Assembly (NCBI GenBank): GCA_029339195.1
Contig: JAPTJF010000010.1
Location: forward strand, 248,001 to 312,000
Reading direction: 5' to 3'
Length of the DNA stretch: 64,000 bases
Source of the DNA: Micractinium sp. NFX-FRZ
Taxonomy: Eukaryota; Chlorophyta; Trebouxiophyceae; Chlorellales; Chlorellaceae
In this document: positions 10,232-21,700 of the stretch, piece after piece
How positions within the stretch are numbered: position 1 is the first letter of the stretch
Layout of the letters: the number at the start of each line of letters is the position of its first letter
Notes under the pieces: generated by a model
Seen by the model: the letters and a program-made list of their open reading frames with translations, nothing else
Told to the model about the DNA's origin: nothing
The model's database searches: none
Program-made: the position numbers and the translations under genes

Positions 10232-13200
10232 ATGGGCGGCGGCGGACCTATCGGCCCCATCGGCGCAGCAGGCCGTGCGTCTGACTACCATGGCAAGCTC
10301 ACTGGCTACGTCATCTTCACCGCCATCATTGCTGCCTCGGGAGGCCTGCTGTTTGGTTACGACCTGGTGAGGCGGGGGGGCGGAGGGCCACCCTCTTTTC
10401 GGGGTGCGGCGGGCCTCCCTCCTCTTGTCACGTACATGTCTGGGCTTGAGCTTGGCATATCAGATTGTCTGTGAGTTTCACCCTCCCCCACGCCTCACGC
10501 AACATTGCAATGAGTGTGCACGCCTGCATACCAGGAATGAGGCAGGCGAGATGCAGGCACAATTGCACCCCTCTCCCCCTTGCGTGATTGACGCACCTGC
10601 CGCGCACCTCCCTGCCGCTGGTCCCGCCGCCGCCGCAGGGTGTGACTGGCGGCGTCGAGTCCATGGACTCCTTCCTCTCCAAGTTCTTTCCCTCTGTTTT
10701 TTCAAAAAAGGAGGCAGCCGCGGACAATCACGACCCATGTGAGGCGGGGCCTCGACAAAACGCTCGGGCTTGGGGTGTGGCTTCAGTGTGGCCTGGGGTG
10801 TGGCTTGATGTGCACAAGGAGGTGGACAAGGAGGCAGCCACGGGCAACCATGACTCTCATGGGGCCAGGCCTCACACCATGTGCTTCTCAAGGCAGCCCT
10901 GGCACTTGGCGGCCTTCCCTGCCCCGCAGCTGCCCTGGCCCCTCGCCGCACCTGCCCCCCTCACCTCACCTCACCTGCTCCCTCCCCCTCCCCACCCTAA
11001 CCCTGCGCAGACTGCACCTTTGACGACCAGCTGCTGGCCCTCTTCACCTCCTCCCTCTTCATCGCCGGCATGCTCATGGCGCCGGTGGCCTCCGTGGTCA
11101 CCCGCCGCGCCGGGCGCAAGGTCACCATGCTCATGGGCGGCCTCTGGTTCCTGCTGGGCGGCATCCTGAATGCAACAGCCCAGAACCTGGCCATGCTCAT
11201 TGTGGGGCGCATCGCGCTGGGCTTTGGCATCGGCGCCGCCAACCAGGTGCGCCCCTGCTTGGGCTCTGCGGGTGGGCAGGGGGCGCATGGTAGGCAGGCA
11301 GGGCTGGGTGGAGGCAAGTGCATGGCCTATAGGGCTGCCCAGCCCAGCAGCACTCGCCTGCCTGGCCCCAAGGCCTGCTGCCGCCGCTCACCCACCCCCT
11401 GCCTCTCCCCAGCCTTCCCCTCCCGCCAGTCACCCCGCCCCTGCCCCCCTAAACGTCTCCCTCCCCCGCACCCGCAGTCCGTGCCGCTGTACCTCTCCGA
11501 GATGGCGCCCCACCACGCGCGCGGCGCCATGAACATCATGTTCCAGCTGGCCACCACCATCGGTATCCTGGTCGCCCAGCTGGTCAATTATGGGTGAGGC
11601 TGAGGTGTGTGGGCATTAACACCTGCAGCGGTCAAAGGAGTGTCAGCACAGCTGGTCAACGGTGGGTGAGGGCGGCTTGTGCAGTGCGGCGGGCCAGGTT
11701 GCGAGTGCTAGCAAAAACGGTGCGCTAGTTTGTGTGCAGCAGGGCAACGGATGGTGAGCTCTCACAATGCCCCGCAACTCCCCACCCACACTCTAGTCAC
11801 CCGTCCTTGCTCCCCACAAACACGACGACGTCTCATCACCCCGCTCCTCCCACCCACACAAGCACGGCGACGTGTCAATCACCCCACCGCCCGCCCTGCT
11901 GCCCTCCTCCCCCCGCCCTCCCCCCCCTGCAGCGTCCAGGACTGGGAGAATGGCTGGCGCCTGAGCCTGGGGCTGGCCGTCGTCCCCGCCTCCATCCTCA
12001 CCATTGGCGGCATCGTCCTGCCCGACTCACCCAACTCCCTCATCGAGCGGGGTCACCTGGAGAAGGGGCGCGCCGTGCTGGCCAAGATCCGGGGCACCCA
12101 GGAGGTGGATGCAGGTGGGTGGGTGGGGAGCAGGGAGGGAGGGCTTGCAGGCGAGTTTGGGTGCGAGGGAGGCGGACGGGCAGGTGGCGACCTGGCACAG
12201 GGTGCCCGGTGCCGGCGCTGCATCCGGGGCGGCACCCAGGAGATGCCGGCGGGGCGCAGAAGTGGATGCAGGCGGGTGCAAATGCGGTGGCACGCTTGAT
12301 GCGTGGCTCGACCATATGGATCCTCTACACGAGCATCTCATGGCTCGTCTCTCTTGCACCCTCTCTTTCCACCCTCCCCTGCAGAGTTTGCCGACATCCA
12401 GGAGGCCGCCGTCAGCTCCCGCAAGGTCGGCGAGCTGCAGGCGTGGCGCAACCTGACGCGGCGCGAGTACCGCCCCGCCGCCGTCCTGGCCGTCGCCATT
12501 CCCACCTTCCAGCAGTGGACCGGCGTCAACAGGTGCGCGCCCCTGCCGCCGCCGTGCGCACTTGGCGCTTGCGCTACAGAGGCCGAGGGCGCGGGTGGTG
12601 CATGCCCTGATGGCGTGCCTCCTCCCCTCCTCACCCCTCCCTGCTTGTTACCGCGCTGCCTGCAGCATTATGTTCTATGTTCCGATCCTCTTCTCCTCCC
12701 TGGGCACCGGCAAGAGCGCTGCCCTGATGAACGCCGTCATCATCGGCGCTGTGAGCGGGGGAGGGAGGGGGGCATGGGGGATACACAACGGTGTGGGCAG
12801 GGCGGGCGGGGGGCGTGTTTGGGTTGGGTGGGTGGGGTGTTTGACCGGGCGAGGGGGGCACTCCCAACGGAGCGCTGTGGTGCGGCCGCTGCGCGCCGGT
12901 GGCCCCAGCTCACGCCCCGCACTCGACTGAACCCTCCCGCCCCTTCTGCACCGTCCCTCGTCATGAACGCGTGCCTGCACACAAATCGGTGTTGCCTTGC
13001 ACTGCTCAAGCTCTCTCTCTTGTTGTTATGTGTGCTTGTGCCCTCCAGGTTAACCTGATCTCCACCTTCGTCTCCATTCTGCTGGTGGACCGCGCCGGGC
13101 GCCGCAAGCTCTTCCTGCAGGGAGGCACCCAAATGTTCCTCATGCAGGTGGGTGACGGGGTGGGGGGTGGGGGGTGAGGGGCGGGGCAGGGCAGGGGAAG

Positions 13201-14969
13201 GTCCAGGGGCGAGGCAGGGTGGGGCAGGGTGGGGCAGGGCAGGGGAGGTTCCAGGGGCGGGAATGGGGGCGGGGTGGGCGCGGGGGCGGGGGCAGGGGCC
13301 AGGGCAGGGAGGAGCGGGGCTCGCCCTATCCTCTGCCTCGATGCTCCACCCCACCGCGCCGTGCATCGCCCACCCCGCTCCCTCCTCTGTTCCCCTCTCT
13401 GCCTCTCCCCAGACCTATTATAATAGTCATCCTGCTGCGCGTCTCCCTAGTCCAAGTGCCATGCCTCGCCCACATCCCCTCCTGCCTTCCACCCATTACT
13501 TGCGCTGCCTCCCTGCCTTTGTGTGCAGATCGCTGTGGGCATCCTGCTGGGCGTGTCCTTCTCCAAATACGACACCTCAAACCTGCCCACCTACATCGTC
13601 TACATCGCCCTGGTGAGGGGGATGAGGGTGCACAGGCACAGCTTGATACACGAAAAGACACACTGGGAAGGCACGGCGTTGGCAGGCAGCCTGGGTGGCG
13701 CAGCGCCGCGCCACGCCGGCCTCTTGTGTGTGCACCGCCCCTCATGCGAGCCCTGCCCTGAGCCCCCCCGGCCCTGCCCTCAAAACGCCCTGCCTCGGGG
13801 CTGCACCTTGGATCTATAGCCCCCCGGCCCCCGCACATTTTTGGCTGCACCTCCGCTGCTGGCGTTTCCCTGCGTGTCCATGCCTGACGTTTGCTGGTTG
13901 GTTTGACCGACCACCTTCCTGCCCGGCAGGTCTTCATCTGCATCTTCGTGGCCGGCTTTGCCTGGTCCTGGGGCCCCCTGGGCTGGCTGGTGCCCTCTGA
14001 GATCCAGACCCTGGAGACGCGCTCCGCCGGCTTCTCCCTCACCGTCTCCGTCAACTTCCTCTTCTCCTTTGTGCTGGGCCAGTGCTTCCTCTCCATGCTG
14101 TGCACCATGCAGTGAGTGGGAGGTGGTGGGGGTGTGCCTGCGGTGGTGTGGTTTGCATTACATTGTGCTTCCTTTCTAGTGAGGGGTCATGCTCTGGTGC
14201 ACGCAGATGCTGCTGTGCGTTGGTTCCTATCCAGTGCACTTGCTCTGTGCCATGGTGCCGGCTGAGCTTGCCCGCCCCGACCAGCCGCCGCGACCGGCTT
14301 GCTTGCTCCTGCCTGCTGGCACCACCACGCTTGCCTGCTTGCTAGCATGCGCCGACTGGGAAGCGGTTTAAGTAAAGTCCGGTCTCCTCATCACCCCTCA
14401 CCGCTGCCGCCCTTGTTCTTTCTTCCCTCCCCTCCCCTGTTTGTGCTGCAGGTACGGCGTCTTCCTCTTCTTCGCCGCCTGCATCTTCTGCGCCACCACG
14501 TTTGTCTACTTCCTGGTCCCCGAGACGCGCGGCGTGCCCATGGAGGAAGTGTGAGTTCAACGTTCTGTTAAAGCTGGCTGTTTTTTCTTAACTTCGTCCT
14601 GAACGTGACCCGCACCACCGCACTGTCAGGCCGCGGCCGCTTTGCCTTTGCCAGCGCACTGAGCGCTCCTCCTGTGCCCCCCGCTCACACCGCCTCTCCC
14701 TCCCTTCCCCTCGCCCCTCCTCCTGCCCCCTCCCCCGCAGCTACACCCTGTACTGCAAGCACCCCATCTGGAGCAAGGTGGTTGGGCCGGAGGCTGTGGA
14801 GGCCACTCTGGAGCTGGAGATGCACAACAGCGGCAGCGTGGCGCTGGATGCTTTGGAGGGCGCGGGCAAGGGGGGAGTCAAGCAGGCACCCCCCGCTGGC
14901 GCCACCAAGGAGGCGCCCTCTGAGGACTCATCTGGCCTGGAGCTCAAGAGCCTGCCCGACTCCCAGTGA
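10232..14969 (+). CDS. HUP: H+/hexose symporter, HUP family (copy A)
   Basis: Plasma-membrane sugar/H+ cotransporter of the MFS sugar porter family, predicted 12 TM, 564 residues. Twelve coding exons: 10232-10366, 10639-10738, 11011-11246, 11478-11593, 11933-12114, 12385-12532, 12666-12750, 13049-13147, 13529-13612, 13930-14111, 14452-14550, 14741-14969. Family motifs in order: GGLLFGYD in TM1 (Asp44, the position reported as substrate-binding in Chlorella HUP1), [13 protein letters not shown] in loop 2-3, [28 protein letters not shown] (Q299/Q300), DRAGRRK in loop 8-9, [15 protein letters not shown], and VPETRGVP after TM12. The C terminus is a charged tail of about 75 residues. I cannot tell from sequence which HUP paralog it equals, nor its preferred hexose. 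Introns 2, 4 and 5 carry decayed copies of the preceding exon end. Confidence 0.93.
13148..13310 (+). repeat. G-rich minisatellite in symporter A intron 8
   Basis: Imperfect repeats of ggggcagggtggggcaggg type with many runs of three or more G on the coding strand, directly after the donor of exon 8. In pre-mRNA this could fold into G-quadruplexes. Only the base pattern is observed; folding is inferred. Confidence 0.75.
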
Positions 14970-16030
14970 GACAAGCTGCCCCACTGAAAAGGGAGCTGGA
15001 CCCTTGCTCCTTCCAGGCGCCACGAGAGCTGGGCAAGCTGCCTGGCAACCAACAATGGACCGGCTGGACCAGCCCGCCAGAGGCGGCCGCCACGCCGGGG
15101 CGCCATCAGGCGTGCTATGAGCCTGCAGCCCTGTGTGGCGTCGCCGCCGCGCCCGACCTCCCTGCCAAAACTCAACCACCCAACCGCAACCGCCTGTCCA
15201 ACTGGCTCAAGCCAACCAACAGGAGCGTGCGCTTTGTCCCACGCTGCACTCTGCACCACGTCACAAGAGCAGAGCATGCTTGAGATGACGAGACGAGCGC
15301 ATCCGAGCCTGCCAGTCCACCCACCCAGTGGCAAACGGACATGGCCCTCTTTTTGAAACTGCTGCTTCCCTGCCAGTTTTCGTCAATCGGCTTCTCCCCA
15401 GGGCCCCAACTGAACGAGCATCACTCTTCCAGCAACACGAGGATCCGACCCTTTCCTGCAAGTTTTCCGCACTCCCCTTCCCTCCAGGCCCAATGCTGAA
15501 CGAGCGTCGCCTTGCCTTGGTGCACCCACCCACCGCCGCCCAACAACCCAACCAGAGTTTTCTTTTCCGGCCGGCTGACACCACATCGAACCAAACACTT
15601 TTCCTGGCATGCTACGCCCACTCCACCCACCTCGGCTTTTTCGAGCGGCACAGTGCTCATGCACACCCCCACTCACTGGGACCCTTTTTCCCGACATCTA
15701 ACCTGCTTCTGTGCCTCGTCAGCCATGCCTTTGCAGGCTCACTTAATATCACCCACATGCATCTCTTACATGATCTCTCTTTGTCACCACCCAAACCCAC
15801 CGCCGCTGCCTCTTCCCGCCCTGTCCAATTCTGTTCTCACATCTGCCCTGCATTCCAGTCCCCTGCTTCTCACGGTGGCCCTGCCGGCCCCCTTTCCTGG
15901 ATACGTTGTGTGTAACTCCGCATTACTGTGGTCGCAACGCACGGAAGCTGGAAGGAAGCAGCCAGGCAGAAGGGTCGGCCATGCAGGCAGCACGCATACA
16001 CGAGTGGGGAGGTGCAGCTGCTGCTGCATG
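14970..16030. other. Convergent 3' intergenic region
   Basis: This stretch lies between the stop of symporter A (plus) and the stop of the helical protein (minus). A TGTAA at about 15911 is a candidate polyadenylation signal for symporter A, which would give a long 3' UTR. Two similar pyrimidine-rich segments near 15390-15500 share 'tgaacgagc' cores. No exon was recognised on either strand. Confidence 0.35.
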
Positions 16031-18251
16031 CTACTGGCCAGGTGCCATGCTGTCCAGCAGCAGGCCCTCCCAGGACGCCAGCTGCTGCAGCCAGGGACGG
16101 ATGGCAGGCAGGCTGATATCATCCAGCCGCTCCTGCAGTGCCTCTTCTAGCACCCGCTGCCGCCGCCGCTCGCCGGGCCACATGAGCAGCGCTGTGTACC
16201 GTGCCGCCGCGGCGAGCGCAGAGGCTGAGAGCAGTGCTGATGCGGCAGCACCTTCCCCCGCTGCTGCTTCTGCTTCTGCTCCTGCTGCATCTGCTGCTGT
16301 GCTGTCGGCTGTGCCGCCGATGCCTCTCACCCCGCCTGCGGCACCCGCAGCGCTCTCGGCGGACGCCAGGGCCAGCAGGCGCTGCAAGGGCAGGCGGTGC
16401 AGGCAGTACAGCGCCCAGGCGGGGGCGTCCAGCTGCAGCTGCCAGGCCGCCCGCTGGCGCTGGGCAGCTGGCGCTCGCTCTGGACAGCCGCAATCCCGCT
16501 GTCCCTGCTGCGCCTGCTGTGCTGCGCCCCCAGCAGGCAGTGCCGGGCCCCCCAGGTATGCCTGCAGATGGGTGACCGCCTGCTCTAAGCCGGCAGCTGA
16601 TGGCTGCTCCGTGAGCAGCAGCGCTGCCGTGGGGGAGAGGCCGGCGGGGTGCAGCACCCGCAAGTGCGCTGCCAGCACGCCCCGCTGCTGCCCCGGCTGC
16701 CCCTGCTGCGCCGGCTGTTGCTGCAAATGGTGCCACTGCTGCCCACTCTGCCCCTGCTGCTGCTGCCCGCTGCCGCCACATGCTTCATTCAAGAACAGCA
16801 GCAGGAGGCGCCAAACGGCCGGGTTGCCGCTGGCTGCCAGCCAGTCGTGCAGCGTGCGCCTGACCAAGAGGTGCAGCTCGGGGTGCCGCCTCACAGCTGC
16901 CGTTGTGGCTGCCCAGTGCGGCTGCTGCAGCAGCAGCGCATGCAGCTGCCGCTGCTGTGGCTGCGGCGCTGGCGCTGCGGCGGCTGCGCCTCCCCTGCCT
17001 GGCTGCGGCCGCGCCTGGCGCGTGGCTGCCTGAAGGATTTCTGCCAGGGCTTGTTGCAGCGCCTGCGTGCAACCGGGGGGTGGGCAGCCATTGTGGGTGG
17101 GAAGTGGGAGTGTGGGATCAGCCTCATGATGCATCAATGATGACATCCAATCCGCCCCTGACCCCCATACTACAGGCAGTTGCTGATGCACGCCACTCGC
17201 CCGCCCCGCCCGCCCTGCCTGGCCACGCAGCCTGCCCGCCGGCCTGCCAGCCAGCCCGGAGAAGACTGGCAGGCAGCATCCATGGGGGGTTGCCCGGCTG
17301 CAATGCATGCTCAGCGATTCCACGTAACAGCCCTTCACACATGAACAAACTCACCAAAGGTTCCAGCATCCAATATGCTGCCCAGCCTTCTGCAGTCAGC
17401 TGCAGCCGTAACTGCTGCTGCTGCTGCTGCTGGGGCAGCATGCGAGGCGGGGGCATCGCGCCGCCCGCTGGCGCCAAAGCCACGGCCGCGCCTGCCGGAG
17501 GGTACTGCCGCAGCAGCTGCAGCAGCTCGTGCACAGCGGCGTGCAGCGTGCTGGGCTGGCCGCTGCGTGCGTCCCAAGCGGATGAGCTCACGGTAGCAGA
17601 GAGAAGGCTGTCCAGCGCTGATCCTGCTCCTGATGTTGCGGTGCATCCCCCCCTCACAGGGGGAGGCAGCTGCTGCAGGGCTGCTGCGGTGCGCTGCGCC
17701 ATGCCTGCCTGGGCGGACTGCCAGTCGCGGGTGCTGAATCCCAGGTAACCAACGAGATCAGACAGCTCCCGGCGCCGCTGGCTGTCCTCGCCTGTGCTGC
17801 TCCTGCTGCCGCCGCTGCTGCTGGGGCCCCGCCGGGCCGTCGCTGGGGCTGGCGTGGGTGGTGCCAGACCTACTTGCAGCGCCTGCAGCAGGCGCTGCAT
17901 GCAGCTCTCCACCTGGGCCACCAACTCATGGCACTCGCCGCTCCAAGGCAGCTGCACCTGGGCGGCTTTGAGCCCGCTAAGCAGCGACAGCGTTGCGTCG
18001 GTGGCGGCGGCGCTGGCAGCGGGGCACAGCCTAGCGGCCGGGTGCTGCAGCAGGCTGGTCAGAGATGCCACTTGCGCATCAACCTGCACAATCAGTGGCA
18101 GCCAGTGATCTCAGAGGGCAGCACAAAGCACCGCTTGTGATCAAGCCCAGCGATTGCGCTGGGTGCCTATTCGGACACGTTAATATACCTCGGCAACAGT
18201 AAGGGCGGCTCCGCCCCAGCCCTGCAGGGGGACGAGCGTGCTTTGCGCCAT
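16031..18251 (-). CDS. Large Ala/Leu/Gln-rich helical protein, unknown
   Basis: Three exons (18251-18189, 18083-17355, 17062-16031), all phase 0, give 607 residues. The ATG at 18251 opens a 21-residue first exon that splices cleanly onto the second. The second exon ends at a strong gtgagt donor rather than reading through, because only this donor keeps phase with the last exon. The protein is almost entirely helical and rich in Ala, Leu, Gln and Trp, with low-complexity inserts: a Ser/Gly stretch near residue 110, a run of seven Gln near 235, and Gly/Gln and Ala/Glu segments in exon 3. No catalytic motif, signal peptide or TM helix is seen. It may be a helical-repeat scaffold. I do not recognise the family. 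Confidence 0.62.
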
Positions 18252-18726
18252 TGCTTTGCGCGCGCCGGCCTCCAGTGCCAAGAGCACGCACTGCGTGACG
18301 CAGCAATTGTGGGTCGGACAGCGATTGTGGATCTCACGAGTTGCTGTTCGCCATTATGAATCCAAGAAACACTTCTTCATGCGAGCGCCAGCTGCCGCCA
18401 GCTTGCCGCCGTCAGGGACCCCTCGCTGCCTTCGTCAGGCCCCCGTTACTGTACTCTCACAAACCGTCTACGTGCCCACGTGAATGTTTGTGTCTTACAT
18501 CCCCTCTAAATGGTACACGGATCCTGGCTGCCGACCGGCAGGCCAACTGTTGGCAACACGGCACAACAAGGCGTGCAGTGGGTGCCAACACCGCCCGTCG
18601 CAGGAACAAAAGTGGGGTGGTCGGCGGGAATGCGCCACTAGGGGTAATGCGGTTCTAGGAGGAAATACGCATAAAGTAAATAGGACACTACATACATCAT
18701 TTGAGTAGAACAGAAGCGTTAAAGGG
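18252..18726. other. Intergenic between two minus-strand genes
   Basis: This 475-bp, comparatively AT-rich stretch is the 3' flank of the amino-acid permease and the promoter side of the helical protein. TTACA at about 18495 (TGTAA on the minus strand) could be the permease poly(A) signal. No exon was recognised. Confidence 0.4.
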
Positions 18727-21700
18727 TCAGCTCTGTGTGTCTGACGACTCGCAGTCAGCTCTCGAATTGGACGCCTCTTCTGCCTCGCACGTGGTAGGCA
18801 GCGGTGGGCGCTGCCGCCCGGTGAGCCGACCCACAGACGCCTCTCGCCATGGCCCCGGCTGCTGCTGCTGCTGCTGCTGCTGCATGCCCTTGCCTCTTCC
18901 CGGGCTGCTCGGCGAGATGCCCAGCCCCCCAGCGGCTGCTGCAGCAATGCCAGCACGACTGTTGAGCCTGGGCACCCTTGCACTAAAGCTGCCTGGGGCG
19001 CCGGCGGCTGTGGCACTGCCGCCAGGTGCAGCTAGGGCAGCAGCAGCAGCAGCAGCCGCGCCACTCATGCGGCCGCTCATGTGCTGGCTCATGTGCGGTG
19101 TCAGCGTGCTATTGCTGCTGCTGATGGCGTGGTTGCCGCTGATGCCGTGGCTCATGGTATAAGCAGTGCTGACTGAGAGGCCAGAGGTGGGAGCAGAGGT
19201 ACGAATGGACATGGCGGGCTGCGCAGGCACCGCGGGCTGCCAGCGCCCATCCACACACACAAGTTCCACCACGCTGCAGTGGGGTGGGGCAACATAAGAC
19301 GCAAGGGGTGGGCATGGAACGCGGTTGACCGGAGGCGGCAAGGGGCGCACAGTGGCCAGCTGTGGGCAGTGCAAGCCTGGCAGGAGCGTGCACACGGTGC
19401 CGCATGGCGCGCCACAGCGCAGAGCATGGCACGGCAAGCACAACGCTGCGACCACGGGCTGCAAAGCGCGGCATAGCACAGCAAGCCAAACAAAGCCAAC
19501 ATGGCAACTGCCTCACTTCATTTCGTCTGCCTGCTCGGCATCCAAGTGCGCGTGCTTGATGTGTGAGCAGGGCATGGCGACGAGGAGGTAAAGAACCAGC
19601 ATGGCGGCGAAATACACTCCCAGGTACCAGAAGTTGGCGTTGGGCAGCGGGCCCACGCTGCATGAACAGTGGGTAGTGCATGGGGCGCATGAGCGAGAGG
19701 TGAGAATGCCAGAGAACGGGGCACACACCATGCGCCCACGCCGCATGAACAGCTGCATCAACAGTGCAAGCATTGCGGGCCCGAGTGAGGAGCTGGGGAG
19801 TGAGAGGTTGAGAGCTGCGACGACGTGTCAGAAAACGACATCGCATGGGCCGGCGCCAGGCGCAGCCTGCGCCACGCTTCGATGCAGCCATCCAGCACAG
19901 TATTGGTTGATTAGTTGAGTAGCAGGCAGCTGGCTCTCACCTGAACATGAGCACCAGGACTGCCATGGAGGGCAGCCAGGGCATGAGCCACCAGGGCACC
20001 TTCCAGCCGGGCGGCTCGTACTCCAGCGGACACCAGAACTGGAAAGAAAGCGTGGCCAGCACCCAGGCCAGCAGGAACCAGAGGGCCCCCGTTCCGTGGT
20101 GCTCATCAACGTGCTCCGCCCCGCAGGCTTGGGGCACCGCCGCCACGCATGTGGGCAGGGGAGGAGGCACGCCCAGAGGCGGCGGTGCGGGCGGGGACTG
20201 CCAGGGCGGCGGCGGCGGCGTGCTGCAGGCACCTGGCGCTGCACTGGCTGCCAGAGGCACCTTGGCGAGGTCGACTGCGGTGGCCTGGTAGTAGGCCGAC
20301 AGCGCTGCATCAGGGTTGTTTGTTTGAGAGGCGGGGATGTGACGAAGGGTCAGTAAGTGGCAGGCATGGGCCAGCAAAAGTCCCCACAATAGTGCAGCTC
20401 GCCCTTCACCCAGCAGCAGCCTTCCCCGCACACAGATTAGCGCGACCCGCCTCATACGACTCCTGTTATTGCACGTGCGTTGCATAGCCATGCAAGCCCC
20501 ACCCGGCCTCACCAACGGCGGCCGCATTCACCGCCAGCATGTGGCCCCACACCAGCGCTTTGCGTGCCGTGCACGACAGGCGCATGCGGCGCCCGGCAGC
20601 CCACCAGCGGGCGCGCGCCGGCGCCGCCTTCTCAGCGCTCTCAATGACGCCATGCCTGCAAGGCAGCAAACAGTGGGGCCAGCACACAGCATCAGCAGCG
20701 CCGCCCCTTGCATCCCTGCTAGCACAGCGTCCCACTGCTGCCCCGCCGCTGTGCCTCTTCATTGCTGCACAGCACAACACAGCACAGCACCACTTCACTG
20801 CACTGCACATCATGCACAGCGCAGCACAGCACAGCGCGCACCTGGTGGCGCGCAGCTGCGCCTCGGGAAAGTACCGCCTGTACATCTGCGCGTTGCACAC
20901 CATCCAGAGCGCCAGCAGGGCGCCAAACGACACCAGCGGGCCGGCGTTGTCGTTGGGGACAAGCATGCCGATCACGGCTGCAGGTGCAGCATAATGGGAG
21001 GGGCGGGTGCGAGTGATGCGGCGTTGTTACGAGCCAGCACGAGAATCACTGCTGCGAGGGCGGGGCGGGCGGGGCGGGCGGGGCGGGGCGTGCGCGGGAG
21101 AGGAAGGCACGGGGAGAGCAAGGCAGGACATCCTGCCAACCCATGGCCCAACCACCCACTCAGGGTGGTTGCCCCAAGCACCAGCTGCAATCGCCGGAGG
21201 TCTGTGGGCGCTGCTCAACCAGGCCGCCTTCACAAGCCGTAAGCACCACAATGCAGGCAATCCTCATGGCCTACCACCATGGCCCCTGCACCAGCGGCGC
21301 CACAACGGATGCCTGTGTGTGCATAAACCAAACGCGGCGCCAGCCTCCCAGAGCACGATCCGGGCGACACATAAGCAAATGTGGCGCCAGCCCCCAGCAC
21401 GATCCAGAGATTAGCAGAATCAGCGGTACTATTACTCACCTATGACGACACCCAGGACCAGCTGCGCCACCACGGGGGTCTGGGTGCGCCGCGAGACGCG
21501 TGCCAAGAAGGGCGGCAGCAGCCAGTCGCGTGAGGCGACCATGACGATGCGGGACACGGAGAAGAGGCCGACGGTGAGGGAGGTGAGGATGCCGGCCAGG
21601 GCGGCCACTGACACCACGTACTGCATCCACTTCATGCCTGCAGCAGCAGGGCAGGCGGTACGGGGAAGGCGGGACGCAGGGAGGAGGGCTGGGCAGTGGG

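Noticed and set aside
18585..18605. Match to the universal 18S rRNA 3' motif (acaccgcccgtcg)
   Set aside because: Only about 15 bases match and the flanks bear no resemblance to rRNA, so chance is the best explanation.
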